Below, in pieces: positions 23,629 to 32,373 of a stretch of 38,584 nt of DNA. Numbering within the stretch: the first letter of the stretch is position 1; each line of letters begins with the position of its first letter. The stretch covers positions 1 to 38,584 of the IMG/VR virus record IMGVR_UViG_3300025652_000198, one strand, 5' to 3'. This DNA is from a virus. Made by a program: the position numbers and the translations under genes. The notes beneath the pieces are model-generated. The model worked only from the letters and a program-made list of their open reading frames with translations. It was not told the DNA's origin and did not search any database.

Positions 23629-26106
23629 TCACCCAAAGAAATAAGGGCTTCTGAGAACATCCGTGATGTCAAGGTCTCCCCGTGCAGGAAGATCAGGTAG
23701 TTCTATGTCGTGACGTGTCTCATGTTCGTCCTTGAATGACTGGAGCACGTTTGTGTTCTGGTGGAGGTCAACAAAACACTCACGAATGATATGGTTCCAT
23801 TTGTCTGTGTCACATGCATGTACACCGAAGTCATCATGGATACAGGCAAAGCTGTCGATCCCTGCATCAACGCCCCTGTCTATGCACATAAGCATATGGG
23901 TTGCGTCGATACTGTGCACGAAGTTCGGGCTTGCCCCCTGCCGTTGTTTGCGGCTGTCCAGCTTGTCAGTCATGGAGGCGATACGCATTCGTAAACGACC
24001 ACCAATTTGGGTTTCAATCTGACGTGTCTTGTAGTGAAAGCTGGACTGATACATCGGGAAGTTCAGCGGGGTTGTGTAGTGCACTGGGTGCCCTGCCTTA
24101 GCCAACTGTGCAGCAGCTTGTTGCAACCAGTCCATAGCCTCACGTGCGGCGATCACCACCTCACTGATAGATGCCCATAGCTTAGGGCTAAGGTATAACG
24201 CATGGCGGAACTGTGTGTTCTTATCGAAGAAGTCCGGTGCGTTATCGGTGGACCACCGGAAGATTGTCTCCGTACACGCCTGCTGGGTGCTTCCATATGG
24301 CAGGGTCATCACTGGCTTCTTTGGTAACGCACGTTTCATGTGCTGCTCACCCCACACCTGCTCGAACAGGTCTAGCCAGTTGGTTGCTCCCGCATGTTCC
24401 TCACCACCCAGAGACCGTAACCCTTTCAGCTTACGTGTGCACACATCACCAACTTGCTGGTAGATGTCGGCAGGCTTGTCTGCTGGTGTTAGGTTGACTG
24501 CGGACCCTCCCACTCCATCCCGTAACATCGCGGAGAAGTGTTGGAGACCATTACAAGTCCCGTCGAGAGCAATGGGCAGATGCGAGACATACTTGTCTCC
24601 AATAACCACAGCGTCCGCATATTCCATGCAGAACGCAAGAAACTGGTAAGGCTTATCCGCGTCCGCCCAGACATGCTTGTGCTCAATAGGGTCATTAGCA
24701 ACAGCGATCCACGTGTCGTGCCGTTCTTCGACCCACTGAACTTGCTCATCGCGGGAACACTTATCGGTGCCCCATTTATTCGCACCGTGTACTTTGAGCC
24801 AGTATAGACCACGCGGCCCAAGCTGTTTACCCTCAGAGAATTGGAGCATAGCCTTGCCATGGTCCGTTCCCTGTGGTGATAGGCCGGAGGTTGCTGAGTA
24901 GACGCGCCCTCGGAAGTCACAGGTATAGACGTAGTAGAAATCATCATACTTCTCCATGTCCGTAGCCATACGCATGACACGGGACACCGCTAGGTTCTGG
25001 GATACCCTCTCCTTCTCCATTGAGTAGAACTCACGCGCTTCTGACTTCCAGTTAAGGAACGATGCATAGAGTTCGCTGTCTTCTGGGAGTTCAGATGGTT
25101 TGATGTGTTCGGGGATAGGAGATACGGGCATCTCGTATGGTTGGCTGCGGGGCATACCCACGCCTAAATTCTTGTGCCATACTTGCTGCATGACTTCTTT
25201 AACACGGGGGTTGATCTGCCAGCCTGTACGCTGCAATGCATTGATCGACTTCATCACCGTAGACAGGTCAGCCTCTGATAGGAGGCGGCTCTGCTTCTTG
25301 CCTGCCTTAGTTGAACGCACCTTAACTAGGGGCACCCGCTTACGCAGTTGTGGGCTGTAATACCCACCGTTGTTCCAACTGGTCCAATCATCCGGGGCAA
25401 TAATGCAGGGCATCGTGTCGGGGCTGATCAGTTCAGATAGTTCATTGTGGTTGTTCACCCAGTCCAAACACTCTTGTGATGGGGCTAGGTACACATCCGC
25501 TTGGCGACCCTTCTTGGTCGGGATACGGACAGTTTCAACGAGGTCACAGACTTCCATTAACAAGCTGACGATCAAGGCCCCTACACTGATCAAGGTCTCT
25601 TGTGTCCAAGGTTCCCATTCAACTCCGAGGGTGTTTGACTTGACAACCAAGACGCGGTGCTTGTGGCGGTAGTTCGTCGTACCCTTGCGTTCCCAAGAGC
25701 GGACGATCTCGTCGTAATATTCCTTGTGCTCTTCGTTGAACTTGCTGAACCGGAGTTCATCTTCAATGTGGCGTCCAATGGATGCACACACACTCTGCGC
25801 CTTCTGTGGGTTGTACAGTGTGTTGATGATCACCTTGAGTGAGAACAGGGCGACCTTATCGGTGTCTATGACGTTTAGGAGTTTAGCGTATTGGTTACGG
25901 CGACGACCATTTGGGTGCTTGCCTGCGAGGTAAGCACGGATGTGGTCTGATACCTGTAGGATGTATGAGCGTAGTAGGCGGGAGCCTGCACTTGTCTCGT
26001 CAGTGCGCCCGCCCTCTACTGCTCGGTCCTGTTGAACTCGGTATCTCTCGACGCCGTGATCAACCATACGCCCCTCCCACGCCAGTTGGTCGTGGATGTC
26101 GGGCAT
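23629..26106 (-). CDS. Single-subunit DNA-dependent RNA polymerase (T7 gp1-like)
   Basis: An 825-residue polymerase (T7 has 883) that transcribes the late genes from the CCCTCATAAGATAGACA promoters. Family motifs appear in order: CDFRGRVYSATSGLSPQG (396-413), LDGTCNGLQHFSAML with catalytic Asp515 (514-528), PKKPVMTLPYGST with the fingers Lys/Tyr (595-607), NFVHSIDATHM (728-738) and CIHDDFG with catalytic Asp758 (755-761). The C-terminus SPYFFG is a hydrophobic foot like T7's. The likely promoter-specificity loop lies at about 669-720. Unlike T7, the gene follows the replication genes. It starts after CAGGACACAAC. Confidence 0.97.
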   Translation of the reverse strand: MPDIHDQLAWEGRMVDHGVERYRVQQDRAVEGGRTDETSAGSRLLRSYILQVSDHIRAYLAGKHPNGRRRNQYAKLLNVIDTDKVALFSLKVIINTLYNPQKAQSVCASIGRHIEDELRFSKFNEEHKEYYDEIVRSWERKGTTNYRHKHRVLVVKSNTLGVEWEPWTQETLISVGALIVSLLMEVCDLVETVRIPTKKGRQADVYLAPSQECLDWVNNHNELSELISPDTMPCIIAPDDWTSWNNGGYYSPQLRKRVPLVKVRSTKAGKKQSRLLSEADLSTVMKSINALQRTGWQINPRVKEVMQQVWHKNLGVGMPRSQPYEMPVSPIPEHIKPSELPEDSELYASFLNWKSEAREFYSMEKERVSQNLAVSRVMRMATDMEKYDDFYYVYTCDFRGRVYSATSGLSPQGTDHGKAMLQFSEGKQLGPRGLYWLKVHGANKWGTDKCSRDEQVQWVEERHDTWIAVANDPIEHKHVWADADKPYQFLAFCMEYADAVVIGDKYVSHLPIALDGTCNGLQHFSAMLRDGVGGSAVNLTPADKPADIYQQVGDVCTRKLKGLRSLGGEEHAGATNWLDLFEQVWGEQHMKRALPKKPVMTLPYGSTQQACTETIFRWSTDNAPDFFDKNTQFRHALYLSPKLWASISEVVIAAREAMDWLQQAAAQLAKAGHPVHYTTPLNFPMYQSSFHYKTRQIETQIGGRLRMRIASMTDKLDSRKQRQGASPNFVHSIDATHMLMCIDRGVDAGIDSFACIHDDFGVHACDTDKWNHIIRECFVDLHQNTNVLQSFKDEHETRHDIELPDLPARGDLDITDVLRSPYFFG

Positions 26107-26118
26107 GTTGTGTCCTGT

Positions 26119-26241
26119 TTATTTTAGCTTGAAGCTGTCTGCTCGTCTGGTCTGTTCCTCTAGGGAAACTGACTTGTCATTGAGCATCAAAAGGACCATG
26201 AGGCTGCTGAGTGCGGGGGTGATTACTGCCACCTTCTTCAC
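26119..26241 (-). CDS. Unknown 40-aa hydrophobic peptide, GTG start
   Basis: The GTG overlaps the endonuclease VII stop (GTGA) and the frame runs to a TAA 12 bases before the RNA polymerase ATG, filling the gap exactly. The product has a hydrophobic N-terminal half (VAVITPALSSLMVLLML) and a polar tail (EEQTRRADSFKLK), like a tiny membrane peptide. The snug overlap and hydrophobic pattern favour a real gene. Its function is unknown. Confidence 0.5.
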   Translation of the reverse strand: MKKVAVITPALSSLMVLLMLNDKSVSLEEQTRRADSFKLK

Positions 26242-26633
26242 TTCGCCACCGCCTTTGCCTTTGCTCGTTTAAGACGGGCCTTCTTGTTGGTAGCCAGTCT
26301 CTTCTCTTCTGCTGTCTTGTGTGTGTGGTGGAAGATGCCGCCGTGTTGTGGTGTGCTGTGCCGCTGGTAATACCCAAGCAGGTTACGCAACCATTCTTCG
26401 GTTGTGAGTGTCCCACGGGCACGTCGAACTAGGTTGAATACCTTGCCTTCAATACCGTTGCAGTTGATGCAGAGCACATCTCGGAGGTAGCCAGTGTTAT
26501 GGTCATGGTCGAGTGCAGGGTTCTTCTTGCTGTTCCCAAACATGGTGCCATCGCACAGTGGGCAACGGTAACTCTGCTTGACCAGTAGCTTCTGTCGGAC
26601 GGTTTCTACCTGCCCTAGTTTCATACGGGTCAT
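26238..26633 (-). CDS. Recombination endonuclease VII (Holliday junction resolvase)
   Basis: A 131-residue His-Me finger/HNH nuclease that resolves branched replication and recombination intermediates before packaging; it replaces T7 gp3. The endonuclease VII zinc and active-site pattern is plain: CPLC (24-27), LDHDHNTG (41-48) and LCINCN (54-59). The C-terminus is a basic Lys/Ala tail. Its ATG overlaps the stop of the zinc mini-protein before it (ATGA), with AGGGGGTCAAGCA as ribosome site. Confidence 0.92.
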   Translation of the reverse strand: MTRMKLGQVETVRQKLLVKQSYRCPLCDGTMFGNSKKNPALDHDHNTGYLRDVLCINCNGIEGKVFNLVRRARGTLTTEEWLRNLLGYYQRHSTPQHGGIFHHTHKTAEEKRLATNKKARLKRAKAKAVAK

Positions 26634-26764
26634 TGCTTGACCCCCTGACTAACTTCATGCTTCCAGTAACGACAACCACACGTGCTACACACAATGACAT
26701 CACCCTTCGGTACAACCCGTTGGTGACACATATTGCAGATGAACGTCTTTACCGCTGTGCCCAT
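26630..26764 (-). CDS. 44-aa zinc-ribbon mini-protein
   Basis: The product is one zinc ribbon: CNMC (10-13) and CSTC (26-29) flank a short hairpin (HQRVVPKGDVIV), followed by GCRYW and a polar tail. It may bind nucleic acid or another protein. I chose the ATG at 26764, which overlaps the end of the membrane-protein gene by 16 bases; a longer frame from 26851 runs deep inside that gene. Confidence 0.65.
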   Translation of the reverse strand: MGTAVKTFICNMCHQRVVPKGDVIVCSTCGCRYWKHEVSQGVKQ

Positions 26765-27093
26765 GTCTTGCCCCGCTTGGTGCACCCATGCTCGTGGTCG
26801 ATGCGGTTCAAGATTGATACAAAGGGCACACCGCAGTGTCGGCAGGTGCATGGGTCGTCATCAACAGGAACTGTGATCTTCTCTGGACGCTCCCCGATAC
26901 GCCGGAACATCCTACGGATTGTGTAGCTGCGGATGTACGACACAAAGATGTACAACACCGTGACACTTGCTGCCTTGGTGCTGTCCATTGGGATACCGAG
27001 AAGTGGGAAGATGGTGAGGTTAACTAAGAAACCAATGACAATGCCCAACAGGGCCTGCGATAGGGTCTCCAGTGTATCCATTCGTTTACTCAT
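26749..27093 (-). CDS. Two-TM membrane protein with C-terminal zinc-like motif (DUF7220-like)
   Basis: A 114-residue protein with two hydrophobic segments (about 13-33, LLGIVIGFLVNLTIFPLLGI, and 41-58, AASVTVLYIFVSYIRSY) followed by TIRRMFRRIGE. This pattern, including FPLFGI-like and SxxRSYxxRRxF, is that of a small phage family known as DUF7220, as I recall it. The C-terminus adds CTCRHCG and HEHGC, a probable zinc site. The start at 27093 forms an ATGA overlap with the exonuclease stop and follows AAGGAATGGAAGAC. The function is unknown. Confidence 0.7.
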   Translation of the reverse strand: MSKRMDTLETLSQALLGIVIGFLVNLTIFPLLGIPMDSTKAASVTVLYIFVSYIRSYTIRRMFRRIGERPEKITVPVDDDPCTCRHCGVPFVSILNRIDHEHGCTKRGKTWAQR

Positions 27094-28190
27094 GTCTTCC
27101 ATTCCTTGATCCACTCAACTACGTCCAACGGGTTCTTGTTCCGCCGCATCCATAGGAGTTGCATGTCGCCCAAGAGGGCTTGTGTTGGGGTTACAGGTTC
27201 GTCTGTCAGCCAGTGTGCGAAGCGGAAGTCATGCTCCTTGGCTAGGCCGTTGAAGGCGTTACGGACGATGTTGAAGCAGTCGGCATTGGACTGCATATTC
27301 TTGAGTAGGTCGTAGGCAGTGACTGCCCCGATCTTCTTCAACTTGGACCGTTCTTCTTCGAGGCGCTTCTCCAACATGGGGATACGCTTGTTGTCCGGTT
27401 CAGCGTCAATCCAGTCCTTGAGGTCCTTCTTGTACTTCGCAGTCGGGACGTACTCAGTATGGATGCTGCCACACATGAACGGGAGACCTAGGATGTGGTC
27501 TGCTGTGTCACCCATGAGGCATTGCGCCCAAAAGAACTTCGTACCCCAACCCTTGAGGGTCTTCGTGGACTTGGTGTCATCAATGTAGATGCTTCCAAAG
27601 GGGTCACCCACTGTGATGATAGTCTCTGTATCGAAGTCGTAGTGCAGGCCGGGGACCATGCGGAGGTCCTTGTCCTTGCTGACGATCACGGAGAGGTTGC
27701 TACTGCCCCAAGCCCCGTTAGGACCCATGGCGTTGTAGTTCGCCTGTGCCATCCCATCATCAGCTTCCTGATCTAGGTGTATGACCCCGTTCAACTCTTG
27801 CCCGATGTACCCACGAATAGCGTCTAGGAACTCTGGGCGGGCCTTGTCGGTGCCGTGGCGGTTGCCTTGGTATTCCTGTTGGATTGCCTGCTCGTTACGT
27901 CCCCCCTTGTTCGAGCCTGACGGGGTGATGTGTGCACGGTACTCAGTTGCACCAGCAGATCGCATGAGGTGTTCAAGTGCAGCGGCTGCGTTGCTCTGCA
28001 TGTCCTCGAAGGACTTGCGTGGCTTTACACCCTGCATCTCGTCCACGGTCTCTGCGGAGACTTGGTATGCAATGAAGTCCGCGTCGATGTGGGCTACCCT
28101 ACCTGTTGTCGGCTTTGGGTAACTCACGTCTTTGAACTGGGGAGCGAGTTCAATCGTCCCCAGTCCAAGTTTAGCGAAGGCGTCGTTCAA
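27090..28190 (-). CDS. 5'-3' exonuclease (T7 gp6-like)
   Basis: A 366-residue PIN/flap-type nuclease that degrades host DNA to nucleotides and removes RNA primers. Metal-binding acids occur in the expected order: HIDADFIAY (Asp36, Asp38), DQEADDGMAQ (142-145), SKDKDL (171-176) and CLMGDTADHILGLP (Asp228, Asp231), the last being the helix-hairpin-helix-like region. The length is greater than T7 gp6 (300). It appears to start with TTG at 28190, immediately after the SSB stop (TAATTG); no ATG is available before residue 52, so the TTG is likely. Confidence 0.92.
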   Translation of the reverse strand: MNDAFAKLGLGTIELAPQFKDVSYPKPTTGRVAHIDADFIAYQVSAETVDEMQGVKPRKSFEDMQSNAAAALEHLMRSAGATEYRAHITPSGSNKGGRNEQAIQQEYQGNRHGTDKARPEFLDAIRGYIGQELNGVIHLDQEADDGMAQANYNAMGPNGAWGSSNLSVIVSKDKDLRMVPGLHYDFDTETIITVGDPFGSIYIDDTKSTKTLKGWGTKFFWAQCLMGDTADHILGLPFMCGSIHTEYVPTAKYKKDLKDWIDAEPDNKRIPMLEKRLEEERSKLKKIGAVTAYDLLKNMQSNADCFNIVRNAFNGLAKEHDFRFAHWLTDEPVTPTQALLGDMQLLWMRRNKNPLDVVEWIKEWKT

Positions 28191-29114
28191 TTAACCGAGA
28201 CCGAGTGATGCCATCAGTTCAGCAGCAGACTGGTCAGCCTTGGGTGCTGGTTCTTCTGGTGCCTTTGGTGCATCCGGTTCTTTCGGTGCAGGTGTCTTAG
28301 GCTCTTCCGGTGCTACTGGGGCTTCCGGTTCGTCTGGGGTCAGGTCGAGGTTGAGGTCATCCACACCACCAATGAGTGCCTGCAATGCAGAGCCTTCAAA
28401 GTTCAGTGCGTTCTGCACGATGTCTTCCTGCAACCAGTTCTTGCTGATCTCAGTCTCCAAGCCCTTCTCATCCTTCACGGTGCGTGTACCGTCGATGAAG
28501 ATGCTGGCCCACTGTTCAGCGGTTGGAGAGTTCCACAGGAGCATACGTGCCTGCTGTGTCATCTCAGGTACTGGCACCGCTGTGGTGTCGCCTGACATCG
28601 GGTCCTCAATGCTTGGCGCACTGATAGTCCATGTACCATCTGTATCACGCATGTTGGCGTAGACTGTCTTCTTGCCATCCTTCTCGACCTCGTTGTGCAC
28701 GACCTTGATCAGGAAGCCTTCACCGAGCATGTTCGTCATGTGCTTGATGCTATCACGACCGTAGGTCATCTTATTGAACAGCTTGAAGAAGGAGGCCTTA
28801 TCAGACTGCTTCTTTGTCACCTTGACGGAGATCATGTTGGTGAACTTCTGCATAACACCATCAACTTCAACCTCACGGACGTGCTTTGGACCGTTCAACT
28901 CGAAGTACAGACGAACTTCATCTGCGTCTGGTTTGTCTTTACCTTGGTATGGCCGCTGCTTGCGCTTGCCGAGATCGACGTAGCCACAGAACCGTGCAGG
29001 TGTCAGTCCAGCAGGGGCGATCTCAAAGTCGAAGCCACCTTCCTGTACAACTGATTGATCCTCAAGCTGGTCAACAACGTCAGCAGCTTGTGCGAATAGT
29101 GAATTTTCACCCAT
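28191..29114 (-). CDS. Probable single-stranded DNA-binding protein
   Basis: A 307-residue protein between DNA polymerase and exonuclease, the place of an SSB such as T7 gp2.5. Residues 1-230 look like an OB-fold region (FEIAPAGLTPARFCGYVDLG; MQKFTNMISVKVTKKQSDKA; FLIKVVHNEVEKDGKKTVYA). From about 235 the chain is acidic and Pro/Glu-rich (DEPEAPVAPEEPKTPAPKEP), the usual disordered SSB tail that recruits partners. It ends in ELMASLGLG rather than the acidic-aromatic tip of gp2.5. The start has an ideal AAGGAGAACACCC, suggesting strong expression. Confidence 0.75.
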   Translation of the reverse strand: MGENSLFAQAADVVDQLEDQSVVQEGGFDFEIAPAGLTPARFCGYVDLGKRKQRPYQGKDKPDADEVRLYFELNGPKHVREVEVDGVMQKFTNMISVKVTKKQSDKASFFKLFNKMTYGRDSIKHMTNMLGEGFLIKVVHNEVEKDGKKTVYANMRDTDGTWTISAPSIEDPMSGDTTAVPVPEMTQQARMLLWNSPTAEQWASIFIDGTRTVKDEKGLETEISKNWLQEDIVQNALNFEGSALQALIGGVDDLNLDLTPDEPEAPVAPEEPKTPAPKEPDAPKAPEEPAPKADQSAAELMASLGLG

Positions 29115-29153
29115 GGGTGTTCTCCTTAGATTAAATTATGTGTCGGGTTGTGC

Positions 29154-31565
29154 TTATGCAGCAGCTTGATAGTGATGCAGGTCGAGCATGTTTGGCCCTG
29201 TATCTGCGTCAACTGGGAACGGCACCGGACAGTCGATGTCGAAGTTCTTCTTTAGGATCAGTGGAACTGCTTCCATGATCTTCTTTGAGCCTTGGATAAC
29301 CACATCCACCACTTCTGGGTGCATGTCGAACCAAACGCAGTCGTGTACGGTGTTCACTAGGAAGGCCCGACCACCGAAGTTGTCGTTGGCCACGAACCAG
29401 CGCCATAGATAACCGAGTACAATCTGGACGATCTCACCACCTGTGCCTTGAACTGGATAGTTCTTGAGTTCCGGTGGGCTGTATGTGTCCATGACGCCTT
29501 TATCGCGCATGAACTTAGGGGCATCCCATGATCGCCAGCTATAGATAGTACCTGTTGGTGACTGCCATGTACCCTTGCGGAACACTCGCCAGCCACGCTC
29601 ACCATCACGGAAGGGTTCAGATGTCGCGTTGACCTCTGCTGCCACTTTCGCGTTGAACTTCTCCACGCCGGGATACTCCAGTTCCTCTGCGGTGATCAGC
29701 AGCTTCACGTCCTCCACAGGTAGTCCTGTGCTGTCTGAGATAGCCGGCGCACCTGCACCGTAGGCACGTTGGAATGAGAAGTGCTTACAGCCTGTGCGTT
29801 CCTTCTTCCAGAATGCGTGATCCTCCGCCGCCTCATCCTTACAGTGGAATAGTGCGAAGTCGTAGGACACCGAGTTCTTGAGTGCTACGCGCTTGCAGTG
29901 GAAGTCGATCTTGTTGTTCAAGTCCTTGCAGAGGTTCACGTCGAGTGAGAGCAGGCCCTGTACAACCACCTCCAACTGGCTGTAGTCGATCTCACCCATG
30001 ACACCCTGCTTGACCTGCATTAGGCCATGCTTGATGCAATACTCTTCGGTGAACCGTGATACGAAGATCGCCTTCAAGTCCGACTTGTCTGCCCGTGGGA
30101 TGTTCTGGAGGTTCGGGTCGTTGGATGACAGTCGTGTGGTCTTGGTGCTCGTGTGGTTCAGCTTGTGGTGAACGATCTTTGTCTCTGGGACAACACAAGT
30201 GAGCATCCCAGTGAACTCGCGCTTCTTCTCGTCGTACCGGACGTAGTAGGTTCCGATCTCTTTGTTCAGTGAGTTCCACCGACCATACAGCTTGAGGAAC
30301 GGGATGTCCCTGAGTGCCAGTATGTCGATGATGTCACTGCCTGTACCGTAGATTGGTACGCCCTTACCGTCCGTGGTGGTTAGCTTCCACTCTGGGTTAG
30401 GCTTGGTGATCTGGGGCATCTCGTGGAAGAAGTCTTGTATCTTGGTCTTGCGCTCTCCCCAGCCCTTCATGTTCTTGAACTTGGGTTCGCCGTTCTTCTT
30501 GCCTGACTTGTAGGTGTCTTGACGCCAGTTCGCGTCCGCACCGTCACAGCAGTGCTCACATGTACCGTTACCAGTGGTGTGGTTTTGGCCCCGGCATTTT
30601 GGACACCGGGTGGGATCGTAGGTGGTATACACACCACTTTCAGTCTCGTAGTGGCAGTATTGTGGATCGACAGGTTCACCGTCAAACAGCGGCCACTTCT
30701 CAACAGTGCGTAACCGAGCGAACCCGTCTGGGCTTTCTGGGTCTTCATACTCTGCTGATTTCTTGTACCGTATGGTGCCACCATAGAGCAGGCAGGACAC
30801 GTGTGTACCGCTGCCCCAGTTGAACGTCAGACCCTCTGGCATACCCTCGACGTATTGTTCTAGGTTTGCCTTGACCTCTGTGAAGTCCTTGTTGAGGATC
30901 GCTAGGTTCTTAGTGGCCCGTTCTGTGTCGATCTTGATGCCGTTGAACTCCATCTCGGAGGTGGCACACAGACCGTCCATGCGGAGTTGCACGGCACGGG
31001 TCATTCCGAGTTCTTCCATCTCCTTCAACTGACCGAGGTACACAAGTTCTGTGTTCCCGATGTCACCGGAGTTCCGACCCTCTTCCACAGTACCGATAAG
31101 GTAGTCCTCAAGGAGTTCTGGGTCGATCTCAGATGTCTTAACGCCTGCATCCCACAGTGCCTTCACACCGTCGATCTTCTTGCGGCCCCCGTATTCCTCA
31201 ATGATCGCATCAAGCGATACCATCTGGGACTTCTGGGTTTGGCCGTTGATCAGGTAGTAGGCGTATTGGGTGCAGTGTATCCGCCCGCCCCTCTTGAAGA
31301 AGGCGTGCAGTGCCTCTGGGCTGAACCGCTTCTCGTACAGCAACTCGAACTTCGCGTTGTGTGCCACGATCACGTCGCAGTCATCAGGGATGTGTAGTGG
31401 CTTGCTGTCTTCTTTCGTTGGGTAGTGGGACATGGAACACTGAGGATCACCCTGCATCTTCCAACCACGCATGACGATCCAGTTCTCTGGTAAGAACGGG
31501 TTCGCCTTGCGCTTGTATTTGGTGTGGGTCTCAGTTTCCTCGTCCAAGATCATGTATCTGGACAT
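29154..31565 (-). CDS. DNA polymerase, family A with 3'-5' exonuclease
   Basis: The replicative polymerase, 803 residues against 704 for T7 gp5. The exonuclease has MILDEETE (Asp8, Glu10) and VAHNAKFE (67-74). The polymerase has motif A GEIDYSQLEV (524-533), motif B around KHFSFQRAYGAG (594-605) and motif C VNTVHDCVWFDM (737-748), and RLSSNDPNLQNIP at 478-490. Between FNWGSGTHVSCLLYGG (248-263) and KLTTTDGKGVP (394-404) is an extra segment of over 100 residues with a zinc-ribbon-like cluster (Cys304, CPKC 321-324, CEHCC 336-340). The start follows CCTAGGAGTTACC. Confidence 0.96.
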   Translation of the reverse strand: MSRYMILDEETETHTKYKRKANPFLPENWIVMRGWKMQGDPQCSMSHYPTKEDSKPLHIPDDCDVIVAHNAKFELLYEKRFSPEALHAFFKRGGRIHCTQYAYYLINGQTQKSQMVSLDAIIEEYGGRKKIDGVKALWDAGVKTSEIDPELLEDYLIGTVEEGRNSGDIGNTELVYLGQLKEMEELGMTRAVQLRMDGLCATSEMEFNGIKIDTERATKNLAILNKDFTEVKANLEQYVEGMPEGLTFNWGSGTHVSCLLYGGTIRYKKSAEYEDPESPDGFARLRTVEKWPLFDGEPVDPQYCHYETESGVYTTYDPTRCPKCRGQNHTTGNGTCEHCCDGADANWRQDTYKSGKKNGEPKFKNMKGWGERKTKIQDFFHEMPQITKPNPEWKLTTTDGKGVPIYGTGSDIIDILALRDIPFLKLYGRWNSLNKEIGTYYVRYDEKKREFTGMLTCVVPETKIVHHKLNHTSTKTTRLSSNDPNLQNIPRADKSDLKAIFVSRFTEEYCIKHGLMQVKQGVMGEIDYSQLEVVVQGLLSLDVNLCKDLNNKIDFHCKRVALKNSVSYDFALFHCKDEAAEDHAFWKKERTGCKHFSFQRAYGAGAPAISDSTGLPVEDVKLLITAEELEYPGVEKFNAKVAAEVNATSEPFRDGERGWRVFRKGTWQSPTGTIYSWRSWDAPKFMRDKGVMDTYSPPELKNYPVQGTGGEIVQIVLGYLWRWFVANDNFGGRAFLVNTVHDCVWFDMHPEVVDVVIQGSKKIMEAVPLILKKNFDIDCPVPFPVDADTGPNMLDLHHYQAAA

Positions 31566-31573
31566 GGTAACTC

Positions 31574-32140
31574 CTAGGGTTGTCGGACTACCTGACCATC
31601 CTTGTATATCCAGCCACCACTTGATGTGGGCAGGTTACGTGGGTTACGTGGTAGGAAGTCGGGGAATTTGTCTTGCATACGGTCGTGACGCTCTGCTGCT
31701 GTTGTACGTGTGTTTGTCAACGTGCGGTGGCCGAGGTCATACAAGAACTGTGGGGAGTGGTATGTGGTGTCAGTCTTGGGGCACCATGATACCTGACAGA
31801 TACCGAAGTCACACCGATCCGCGATACCTTCGAGTGTCCAAGGCGTCCGCATGTAGATGATGTTCAACTCGAACCCAGCGTAGTTGATGGTGTACGCTTT
31901 CATCAGGTAGGCGTTGCGATCTGCGGCTAGGTCGGCTGGGTCAGTAGTCTCCAGTTCCTCTTGATCGAACTCAGGAACCGGGTCAGTGGGGAAACCTGAG
32001 ATGAAGATGTCAACGTCTTTGAACGGACGACCAAGCGTTGTGTCACGCAGTGCCCCCCCAACAATGAACCAGTCACGGTCTGGGAGATTTGCAGCCATGT
32101 ACTCCCGTGCTGCTGCTTTAGCTGCATCTAGGCCACACAT
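31574..32140 (-). CDS. Stand-alone nucleotidyltransferase (Pol beta / CCA-enzyme head-like)
   Basis: A 188-residue protein with the nucleotidyltransferase signature FIVGGALRD (25-33) followed by PFKDVDIFI (39-47); Asp42 and Asp44 are the expected metal ligands, with a third acid probably in the NYAGFELNIIYM strand. This is the head domain of tRNA CCA-adding enzymes and poly(A) polymerases, but the RNA-binding neck, body and tail domains are missing. It lies one step upstream of DNA polymerase. Substrate unknown: RNA end-tailing, tRNA modification or repair, or nucleotide transfer to a host protein are all possible. The start follows AGAGGTTGTTATCCC. Confidence 0.8.
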   Translation of the reverse strand: MCGLDAAKAAAREYMAANLPDRDWFIVGGALRDTTLGRPFKDVDIFISGFPTDPVPEFDQEELETTDPADLAADRNAYLMKAYTINYAGFELNIIYMRTPWTLEGIADRCDFGICQVSWCPKTDTTYHSPQFLYDLGHRTLTNTRTTAAERHDRMQDKFPDFLPRNPRNLPTSSGGWIYKDGQVVRQP

Positions 32141-32373
32141 GGGATAACAACCTCTTCGGTCATCTTAACTATGCGTATGTCCGTGACACAGACACCCAGC
32201 TTGTAGAGGTCCTCCACAACACCATGCATACCCCATGCGAACTCCGACGCAGCCCGTGGTATAACTGCTGAGTTCAATGACATGAACTCTTCCGATGCAT
32301 GGGTATGCAACGGTGGATCAATCTCATTCATGTGTCGGCTTGACCACCGAACTTGGTACTTCGTAAGTTTCAT
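32128..32373 (-). CDS. Unknown 81-aa protein
   Basis: A small mixed alpha/beta product (LTKYQVRWSSRHMNEIDP; AWGMHGVVEDLYKLGVCVTD; IRIVKMTEEV). I do not recognise it. Its ATG overlaps the dNMP kinase stop (ATGA), with AAAGAGAACACT as ribosome site, and its end overlaps the nucleotidyltransferase start by 13 bases, so it is coupled to both. Confidence 0.7.
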   Translation of the reverse strand: MKLTKYQVRWSSRHMNEIDPPLHTHASEEFMSLNSAVIPRAASEFAWGMHGVVEDLYKLGVCVTDIRIVKMTEEVVIPCVA

